Positions 7,992 to 13,578 of a DNA stretch of 13,578 nucleotides are shown piece after piece (the stretch's first letter is position 1; each line of letters begins with the position of its first letter). The translations under genes and the position numbers were made by a program. The notes beneath the pieces were generated by a model. That model made no database searches. It was given only the letters and a program-made list of their open reading frames with translations, and was not told the origin of the DNA. Origin of the DNA: Cryomorphaceae bacterium (GTDB lineage: Bacteria; Bacteroidota; Bacteroidia; Flavobacteriales; BACL11); assembly GCA_014384505.1 (NCBI GenBank), contig JACNFT010000054.1:1-13578 (forward strand). Direction: 5' to 3'.

Positions 7992-8402
7992 ATGAAAAAA
8001 ATACTCTTCATATTTATTGCTTTACCTTTTATTTTAGTAGCACAAACTGATACTACTTTCAATGAAAACAAAGAGATTACTAGTGTAAATGAACAAGGAA
8101 TAGATGCCTTAGTTCATAAATACGAAAACATTTTAAAAGCCAAAAATGGAGTACAGGGTTGGCGTGTTCAACTACTTTTTAAAGCCAAACAAAAAGAAAT
8201 AATGCAATTAAAAATCGATTTCATTAATCTTTATCCTGAAATTCCTGCTTATTTAGAATATGATGCCCCCTATTATAGAGTCAGAGTAGGAAACTTTAGA
8301 ACAAAACTAGAAGCTATAAAAATAAAACACCAGATAAGTAAAAACTTTCCTGGTGCTTATCCTGTTCCTGAAATTATTAATTTTTCTCAGTTAAAATATT
8401 AA
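7992..8402 (+). CDS. Secreted SPOR-domain protein
   Basis: This is a small exported protein of 136 residues. The N terminus MKKILFIFIALPFILVAQ is a classic signal peptide, with cleavage likely after Val-Ala (residue 17). Residues about 54-130 look like one SPOR domain: GWRVQLLFKAKQKEI, then a spacer, then YYRVRVGNFRTKLEA followed by a helix and a final strand. SPOR domains bind peptidoglycan glycan strands stripped of their stem peptides and often mark division sites, so a periplasmic cell-wall role is likely. There is no other domain and no membrane anchor besides the signal. The gene is alone on the plus strand between divergent pabB and convergent infB. The assignment rests on the pattern of the repeated aromatic/Arg-Val-Gly-x-Phe strand and is fairly confident. 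Confidence 0.82.
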   Translation: MKKILFIFIALPFILVAQTDTTFNENKEITSVNEQGIDALVHKYENILKAKNGVQGWRVQLLFKAKQKEIMQLKIDFINLYPEIPAYLEYDAPYYRVRVGNFRTKLEAIKIKHQISKNFPGAYPVPEIINFSQLKY

Positions 8403-8427
8403 GGGTTTATTTTAATACTCTTTTAAC
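8390..8427. terminator. AT-rich inverted repeat across convergent stop codons, possible bidirectional terminator
   Basis: The arms GTTAAAA-TATTAA (8390-8402) and TTAATA-ctc-TTTTAAC (8412-8427) can pair as 6 plus 7 base pairs with a 3-base bulge. The structure contains the stop codons of both the SPOR gene and infB, which are only 4 bases apart. It has little GC, so it is a weak terminator by standard rules, but no other candidate separates these convergent genes. Confidence 0.3.
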
Positions 8428-11037
8428 TTCTACCTCTTCATATCCTTCAATAATATCACCTACTTTAAGGTCGTTAAAGTTTTCAATTGACATACCGCAT
8501 TCAAATCCTTTTTTCACTTCATTAACATCATCCTTAAAACGTTTTAATGATGATAATTTACCAGTGTAAACAACAACACCATCACGAATAAGTCTTACCC
8601 CTGTTTGTCTTGTTAATGAACCGTCTAGCACCATACAACCTGCAATAGTTCCAATCTTAGAAATCTTAAAGGTTTCTCTAATTTCAATATTACAAATAAT
8701 TTTTTCTTCAACATCAGGTCTAAGCATACCTTCCATTGCCAATTTCAATTCTTCAATTGCTTTATAAATTATAGAATATAATCTAATATCAATTTGTTCA
8801 GCTTCTGCCAATTTACGCGCCTTTAATGACGGCCTAACTTGGAACCCTATAATAATTGCATCAGAAGCTGCCGCTAACATCACATCCGATTCTGAAATTT
8901 GACCTACTGCTTTTTGAATAATATTTACTTTTATCTCCTCAGTAGAAAGTTGTTGCAAAGTATCTGACAATGCTTCAATAGAACCATCAACATCCCCTTT
9001 TATAATCACATTAATTTCTTGGAAACCGCCTAAAGCAATTCTTCTTCCAATCTCATCAAGCGTTAAGTGTTTCTGAGTTCTTACACTTTGCTCTCTTTGT
9101 AATTGAGCTCTTCTTGAGGCAATTTTTTTCGCTTCTTGCTCACTTTCTATAACATGAAATTTGTCTCCTGCTGTTGGTGCGCCATCTAAACCTAATAATA
9201 CTACTGGAGTTGAAGGTCCTGCATTATTTCGTGTTTCACCTCTTTCGTCCAATAAGGCTTTTACTTTTCCTGAATAAGAACCTGCTAAAACATAATCTCC
9301 AACATTTAATGTTCCTTTCTGCACCAACAAAGTAGACAAGTAACCTTTTCCTTTATCCAATGATGCTTCAATAACTGTTCCTTGTGCTCTTCTATTTGGA
9401 TTTGCTTTTAAGTCCAGCATTTCAGCTTCTAAAATAATTTTCTCTAAAATTTCTGGAACTCCAGTTCCCACCTTAGCTGATATATCTTGCGATTGATATT
9501 TTCCTCCCCAATCTTCTACAAGAAGGTTCATTTCTGCTAATTCTCCTTTAATTTTTTCGACATCAGCAGTTGGTCGGTCAATTTTATTAATTGCAAAGAT
9601 AATAGGTACGCCAGCCGCTTGAGCATGGCTAATTGCCTCTTTCGTCTGTGGCATCACCCTGTCATCAGCTGCTACTACAACTACTACAATATCAGTAACT
9701 TTTGCTCCCCTAGCTCGCATAGCAGTAAACGCCTCATGCCCTGGAGTATCTAAGAATGAAATTTGTTTTCCATTTTTCAATGTCACCTCATACGCTCCAA
9801 TATGTTGCGTAATCCCACCTGATTCACCTGCAATTACATTTGTTTCTCTTATGTAATCCATCAATGAAGTTTTTCCGTGATCAACATGTCCCATAATTGT
9901 AATAATAGGAGCACGCGCTTCTAATTGATCTTCAGTATCAATAATCTCTTCAATAGACTCTTGCACATCAGCTCCTACAAATTCAACTTTAAATCCGAAA
10001 TCCTCTACCAACATTTGGATTGTTTCAGCATCTAACCTTTGGTTCATACTGACCATCATACCAAGACTCATACAAGTGGTTACAATTTCAGTAACAGCAA
10101 CATTCATTAAAACTGCTAACTCGCTTGCTGTAGCAAACTCTGCAATCTTTATTGTATGATCTCCTGCAGCTTTTTCCTGATTTTCAACATCAGCAACATC
10201 TCTATGCGCCTGTCTTTTATCTTTTCTATTTCTTACAGATGATTTTTTCCCTCCTCTTCCTTGTAATTTAGCTAACGTTTCTCTTACTCTTTTTTGAGCC
10301 TCTTCTGGAGAGATTTCAACTGTTTTTTTAACAGGTCTTACTGCTTTTTTAAACTTTTTAGGATCAACTTTAGTTTTTACAATTCTTACTCTTTTCTTTT
10401 TCTCAACTTTTTCTGGTTTCTTAAATTGAGTTAAATCAATAGTTTGTCCAGTTACTTTAACACCTCTAAGTTTACCGGCAGTTGCTTTAGTAATCCCTTC
10501 TACTTTCTTAGGCTCTTCTATTTTTTCTTCTTGCTTTGGATCCTGTACTACAACTTTAGGTGTTTCTGGTTTTGGTTTAACAGATTTCTTTGGCTCAATA
10601 TCAACTTTACCAAGAATTTTTAATTCCTTTTTTATAATTTTTGCTTTAATTATCTCATCTTTAGCAGGTACTTTTACTTTCTCTTCAGCTTCTTTTTCTT
10701 GTTCAGCAACAGCAGATTCTTTCTTTACTTTGAGTTCTAGCTCTACTTTTTTCTTCTCTTCAGCTTCTTTTTGAGCTTTTTCCTCTGCTTCTTGCTGTTT
10801 AATAATTTCTTCAGCTTTAGCTAATTCATTTTCTTTGGACAATAACTCAGCTGATAATTTTGCTTTCTTTTCAGAATCAAATTCACCTAACAAATCCATA
10901 TAGATATCATTAGATACTTTTGTATTGGGCTTTAAATCCTCAATACCTTTTGCCTCTAGAAATGAATATATCCTGTCAATACTGACATTAAATTCCTTAA
11001 CTAACTTATTTAACCTTACGCTTTTTTTATCTGACAT
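8407..11037 (-). CDS. infB: Translation initiation factor IF-2
   Basis: IF-2 is the GTPase that brings initiator fMet-tRNA to the 30S subunit and promotes subunit joining. The protein has 876 residues, normal for the family. It starts with an IF2-N-like helical domain (residues 1-52), then a long charged Lys/Glu-rich linker (about 55-290) and a second IF2-N domain (about 295-350). The GTPase domain carries G1 GHVDHGKT (383-390), the G2 region GGITQHIGAY (407-416), G3 DTPGH (430-434), G4 NKID (484-487) and G5 SAK (520-522). Domains II, III and the C-terminal fMet-tRNA-binding domain follow to residue 876. It is the last gene of rimP-nusA-infB, 20 bases after nusA. No internal in-frame start comparable to the E. 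coli short IF-2 forms is obvious in the linker. Confidence 0.98.
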   Translation of the reverse strand: MSDKKSVRLNKLVKEFNVSIDRIYSFLEAKGIEDLKPNTKVSNDIYMDLLGEFDSEKKAKLSAELLSKENELAKAEEIIKQQEAEEKAQKEAEEKKKVELELKVKKESAVAEQEKEAEEKVKVPAKDEIIKAKIIKKELKILGKVDIEPKKSVKPKPETPKVVVQDPKQEEKIEEPKKVEGITKATAGKLRGVKVTGQTIDLTQFKKPEKVEKKKRVRIVKTKVDPKKFKKAVRPVKKTVEISPEEAQKRVRETLAKLQGRGGKKSSVRNRKDKRQAHRDVADVENQEKAAGDHTIKIAEFATASELAVLMNVAVTEIVTTCMSLGMMVSMNQRLDAETIQMLVEDFGFKVEFVGADVQESIEEIIDTEDQLEARAPIITIMGHVDHGKTSLMDYIRETNVIAGESGGITQHIGAYEVTLKNGKQISFLDTPGHEAFTAMRARGAKVTDIVVVVVAADDRVMPQTKEAISHAQAAGVPIIFAINKIDRPTADVEKIKGELAEMNLLVEDWGGKYQSQDISAKVGTGVPEILEKIILEAEMLDLKANPNRRAQGTVIEASLDKGKGYLSTLLVQKGTLNVGDYVLAGSYSGKVKALLDERGETRNNAGPSTPVVLLGLDGAPTAGDKFHVIESEQEAKKIASRRAQLQREQSVRTQKHLTLDEIGRRIALGGFQEINVIIKGDVDGSIEALSDTLQQLSTEEIKVNIIQKAVGQISESDVMLAAASDAIIIGFQVRPSLKARKLAEAEQIDIRLYSIIYKAIEELKLAMEGMLRPDVEEKIICNIEIRETFKISKIGTIAGCMVLDGSLTRQTGVRLIRDGVVVYTGKLSSLKRFKDDVNEVKKGFECGMSIENFNDLKVGDIIEGYEEVEVKRVLK

Positions 11038-11057
11038 ACTTAGATCTTAATTTTTTA

Positions 11058-12299
11058 TTAATCTTCAAACTCTGAACTTAAGACGCTCAGAATACTTTCT
11101 ACAGTTTCAATTTCTAAATCTGTTCTTAATACTAAATCTTTTGCTGAAATATCCAGTACACTTTTAGCGGTATCACAACCAATCGCTTTTAAAGCATCAA
11201 TTACCCATGCTTCTAATTCATCTGTAAACTCATCAATAGCAACATCATCTTCAAAGCTACCAGCATCTCTATATACATCAATATCATAGCCTGATAATTT
11301 ACCTGCTAAGTTAATGTTATGTCCACCCCTACCAATTGCTAATGAAACTTGGTCAGCAGGCATAAATACACTTGCTCTCATTTTTTCATCATCTAACTTT
11401 ACAGAAGTAATTTTTGCTGGATTCAATGCTCTTGTAATTAACAATTGAGAATTTTCAGTATCATTTACAACATCAATATTTTCATTCTTCAACTCACGAA
11501 CAATACTATGAATTCTTGACCCCTTCATGCCTACACATGCACCTACAGGATCAATTCTATCATCATACGACTCTACAGCTACTTTAGCTCTTTCACCAGG
11601 GATCCTAACTACCTTTTTAATAGTTATAATGCCATCAAACACCTCAGGAACCTCTTGCTCAAATAAACGCTCAATAAACTCTGGAGCAATACGAGAAAGA
11701 ACAATATTTGCTTTATTATTTTTAAGACTTACTTCCTTAATCACTGCTCTTACCGACTCTCCTTTTTTGAAATAATCTCTAGGAATTTGCTCTAATTTTG
11801 GCAAAGATAAATCATTTCCTTCATCATCTTGTAATAAGATTTCATTTCTCCAGATTTGGTAAACTTCACCATGAATAATTTCACCAATTCTCTCTTCATA
11901 ACGCTTCATTAACTCATCTCTATGCTGATCCGCAATACGAGCCATTAAATGCTGGCGAATAGAAAGCACTTGCCTTCTTCCAAATTCTGATTCAAAACTT
12001 ACTTGCTCGGAAACTTCTTCTCCTACCTCATAATCATCTTCAATTTTTAAAGCATCAGACAAAGAGATTTGTGAAATAGAAATTTCTACTGCTCCATCTT
12101 CAACTACCTCTCTGTTTCTCCAGATTTCTAAATCCCCTTTATCAACATTAATAATGACATCAAAATTTCCTTGTTCATCATATTTTTTAGTCAATACCGT
12201 TTTAAAAACATCCTCTAAGATGTTCATCATAGTTTCACGATTAATATTCTTAACCTCTTTAAACTCTGAAAACGATTCAATTAGATTTTCTACTTGCAT
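11058..12299 (-). CDS. nusA: Transcription termination/antitermination factor NusA
   Basis: NusA binds RNA polymerase and nascent RNA, modulating pausing, intrinsic termination and antitermination. In 413 residues the order is an N-terminal polymerase-binding domain (1-about 125), an S1 domain (about 135-202), KH1 with the loop GMKG (257-260) and KH2 with GRGG (323-326). A short acidic helical C-terminal part (about 356-413) follows. It is shorter than the 495-residue E. coli protein, which has two acidic repeats; at most one such repeat fits here. The start codon is 5 bases after the rimP stop, and infB follows after 20 bases. In E. coli NusA controls its own operon through leader terminators, which is relevant to the hairpin found ahead of rimP. 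Confidence 0.97.
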   Translation of the reverse strand: MQVENLIESFSEFKEVKNINRETMMNILEDVFKTVLTKKYDEQGNFDVIINVDKGDLEIWRNREVVEDGAVEISISQISLSDALKIEDDYEVGEEVSEQVSFESEFGRRQVLSIRQHLMARIADQHRDELMKRYEERIGEIIHGEVYQIWRNEILLQDDEGNDLSLPKLEQIPRDYFKKGESVRAVIKEVSLKNNKANIVLSRIAPEFIERLFEQEVPEVFDGIITIKKVVRIPGERAKVAVESYDDRIDPVGACVGMKGSRIHSIVRELKNENIDVVNDTENSQLLITRALNPAKITSVKLDDEKMRASVFMPADQVSLAIGRGGHNINLAGKLSGYDIDVYRDAGSFEDDVAIDEFTDELEAWVIDALKAIGCDTAKSVLDISAKDLVLRTDLEIETVESILSVLSSEFED

Positions 12300-12304
12300 T
12301 CTGT

Positions 12305-12760
12305 TTATTTAAAATTTATTTTAAGTTTAGTTTCTTTTATTTCTTCTTTTGGAATACTTACTTCTTCCAATATATAATCTTTTTTATTTCCTTTTTTCTT
12401 TTTTACTACTTCAAGTAGAAGTGATTCATCATAGGAAAGAATAATACCTGTTTTTCTTTTTCCGTTAGTTAACAAAACACCAACTTCTTTCCCAATGTAT
12501 TTTTGATATTGTTCATCAACCATAAAGGGATTATCTAGCCCAGCAGAACAAACAGTAAGTTCATAATCTTCCACTTCTCTATCAAAGTACTCTTCAATGT
12601 ATTTGCTTATAAGCAAACAATGTTCTACCTGAACACCTTCCATTCTATCAAAAAATACAGTAATAACATTAGCAGTATTCACTTTCACATCCACAAAGAA
12701 ACCACCTTGTTCAATAATCTTTGGTTCAGCTACTTTTCTTATTTCTTCTTTTGATATCAT
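12305..12760 (-). CDS. rimP: Ribosome maturation factor RimP
   Basis: RimP binds the 30S subunit and assists its late assembly. This 151-residue protein has the two-domain layout of the family: an alpha/beta N-terminal domain (1-about 78) and a small SH3-like barrel (about 80-150). The family signature is visible as ELTVCSAGLDNPF (67-79), equivalent to the VSSPGLDRP motif of E. coli RimP. A Lys-rich stretch (KKKKGNKK, 119-126) sits in the C-terminal domain. It is the first gene of rimP-nusA-infB, the order common to most bacteria, which supports the name. The ATG lies 10 bases after the T-tract of a strong hairpin in its leader. Confidence 0.93.
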   Translation of the reverse strand: MISKEEIRKVAEPKIIEQGGFFVDVKVNTANVITVFFDRMEGVQVEHCLLISKYIEEYFDREVEDYELTVCSAGLDNPFMVDEQYQKYIGKEVGVLLTNGKRKTGIILSYDESLLLEVVKKKKGNKKDYILEEVSIPKEEIKETKLKINFK

Positions 12761-12770
12761 AATGCTATCT

Positions 12771-12798
12771 AAAAAAAGAAGAGGCTAATAGCCTCTTC
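12771..12798 (-). terminator. Hairpin plus T-tract: terminator of the T9SS gene and/or leader attenuator of rimP-nusA-infB
   Basis: A perfect 9-bp stem (GAAGAGGCT at 12778-12786 with AGCCTCTTC at 12790-12798) and a 3-base loop is followed on the minus strand by seven T (12771-12777). It is well placed, 62 bases after the stop codon, to terminate the T9SS gene. It also lies downstream of the only recognisable rimP promoter, so the rimP operon may have to read through it. A looser T-rich run follows on the plus strand as well. Confidence 0.8.
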
Positions 12799-12823
12799 CT
12801 TTTTCCTTCTCTATTTTCGGTTG

Positions 12824-12854
12824 CAAATATAGGGAGATTTATTTAATCTCGCAA
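12824..12854 (-). promoter_or_regulatory. Putative promoter of rimP-nusA-infB
   Basis: The minus strand carries TATATTTG (12824-12831), an exact TAnnTTTG match, with a TTG (12852-12854) 20 bases upstream, within the normal range for Bacteroidota -33/-7 promoters. It lies just past the T9SS gene stop codon and predicts a leader of roughly 55-60 bases before rimP. That leader would contain the hairpin at 12778-12798. Confidence 0.6.
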
Positions 12855-12859
12855 ACCTT

Positions 12860-13578
12860 TTACTGCAAGACAATTCTTTTACTTACAAAGGAGTTTTGAG
12901 TTCTAATCTGAAGCATATAAATACCTCTAGGGTAATCAGATAAATCAACTTGTTTAGTATACTCGCCAATGAAGTCTTGTTTATCTTCCTGAGACACTAA
13001 TTTACCAAATGCATCAATTATAGTAATCTCAAAATTATCTATTTTTTCAGCAATAAAGCTAATGTTAAATAGTCCTCTTGTTGGATTTGGGTAAATGTTT
13101 AGATTTTCAGCTAACTGAATATCCCCAGCTGTAATTCTATTTGATGATAATGTTTGGAATGTATTATAAGAAGTAAAGCCTGACATATTAGCTGAAGATC
13201 CACAAACAGCTCTTACCTGCCAATGATACCAAGTTCCTGAATTTAAACTTCCCATAAGCAATTGATTTGGAGTAACTCCAAAAGTATACTGCCAAGACCC
13301 CCAAGAAGAACCATATAATTTAAACCTTACATCATAAGATGTCGCAGGAGCTATTACATCCCATCCTAATAATCCTTCAGAAGAAGTAATTGATGTCACA
13401 TTAGTATTCTGAGGCTTAGAGCAAGGTGTTAAAGTTGTAAAACTTTGAGTTGCTGACCAAGCAGATAAAGAAGAAGTATCAGAAGAACAAACCGCTCTAA
13501 CTTGCCATTCATAAATCGTTCCGGCAGTTAATGAGTATTTAGTTTGTGAGGTATTATATATGTAGAATAAATTAAGCC
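12860..13578 (-). CDS. T9SS-exported fibronectin type III protein, C-terminal part
   Basis: This partial gene has its 3' end inside the window, and the frame stays open to the right edge (238 residues visible, no start). An apparent GTG start at 13397-13399 is internal. The visible part holds the end of one fibronectin type III-like module and a full second one. Both contain the near-identical motif WQVRAVC, 95 residues apart. A C-terminal Por-type sorting domain follows (about the last 80 residues): it begins NLNIYPNPTRG, has PRGIYMLQI, and ends KRIVLQ, the usual signature for export by the type IX system. The protein is therefore expected at the cell surface or secreted, probably as a large adhesin, enzyme or surface-layer component. 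The N-terminal domains that would define its activity lie outside the window. A strong hairpin terminator follows the gene. Confidence 0.92.
   Translation of the reverse strand, partial: LNLFYIYNTSQTKYSLTAGTIYEWQVRAVCSSDTSSLSAWSATQSFTTLTPCSKPQNTNVTSITSSEGLLGWDVIAPATSYDVRFKLYGSSWGSWQYTFGVTPNQLLMGSLNSGTWYHWQVRAVCGSSANMSGFTSYNTFQTLSSNRITAGDIQLAENLNIYPNPTRGLFNISFIAEKIDNFEITIIDAFGKLVSQEDKQDFIGEYTKQVDLSDYPRGIYMLQIRTQNSFVSKRIVLQ
13201..13513 (-). repeat. Fibronectin III-like tandem module (95-residue period)
   Basis: Two diverged copies of the same module end lie 285 bases apart inside the T9SS gene. At the DNA level, the stretches around 13203-13222 and 13488-13507 (plus-strand ACAAAC-GCTCT-AC-TGCCA) differ at only a few bases. 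In protein both read G-T-x-Y-x-W-Q-V-R-A-V-C. More copies may exist beyond the right edge. Confidence 0.7.

Noticed and set aside
10200..10870. Low-complexity Lys/Glu-rich stretch as a possible repeat element or foreign insert
   Set aside because: It is the normal charged linker of IF-2, in frame and typical of the family.
12860..13399. A self-contained 179-residue gene starting at GTG 13397-13399
   Set aside because: The frame is open upstream to the window edge and continues the FnIII repeat pattern, so the GTG is an internal valine codon.

Overview
The window is about 13.6 kb of AT-rich chromosomal DNA from a member of the Bacteroidota, most likely Flavobacteriia. Four things point there. 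The partial gene at the right edge ends in a type IX secretion (T9SS, Por-type) sorting domain. Several intergenic regions carry the Bacteroidota promoter -7 motif TAnnTTTG, and start codons generally lack a clear Shine-Dalgarno sequence. The gene order pabB-tilS-(membrane protein)-dsbD is, as I recall it, typical of flavobacteria. The protein sequences also look flavobacterial. No mobile element, CRISPR array, tRNA or rRNA was recognised. No gene-free stretch exceeds 100 bases, so this is a dense core-genome segment.

Layout, left to right. (1) The 5' part of an SPFH/stomatin-like membrane protein gene runs off the left edge (minus strand). Its likely promoter lies just past a strong hairpin terminator. 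(2) That terminator ends an M42 glutamyl/leucyl aminopeptidase-type metallopeptidase gene. (3) A tightly packed minus-strand run follows, read right to left: pabB, tilS, a small two-helix membrane protein with a PH-like domain, dsbD and comM. Gaps in it range from an 11-base overlap to 12 bases; the M42 gene follows comM after 37 bases and may be cotranscribed. (4) One small plus-strand gene encodes a secreted SPOR-domain protein. It is divergent from pabB and convergent with infB, with only 4 bases between the two stop codons. (5) The minus-strand housekeeping operon rimP-nusA-infB comes next. (6) At the right edge is the 3' part of a T9SS-exported fibronectin-type-III protein gene.

Functionally, rimP-nusA-infB links 30S maturation, transcription elongation/termination and translation initiation, as in most bacteria. 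The pabB-tilS-dsbD-comM run combines folate precursor synthesis, tRNA-Ile lysidine modification, transfer of reducing power across the inner membrane, and a branch-migration helicase linked to natural transformation. These are unrelated steps, probably joined only by a shared transcript.

Most of the window is ordinary. The points worth a second look are regulatory: a terminator-like hairpin in the short leader of rimP-nusA-infB, mirrored TATTTTTG boxes 4 bases before both divergent start codons (pabB and the SPOR gene), and an AT-rich inverted repeat across the convergent stop codons. I found no convincing new biological system.
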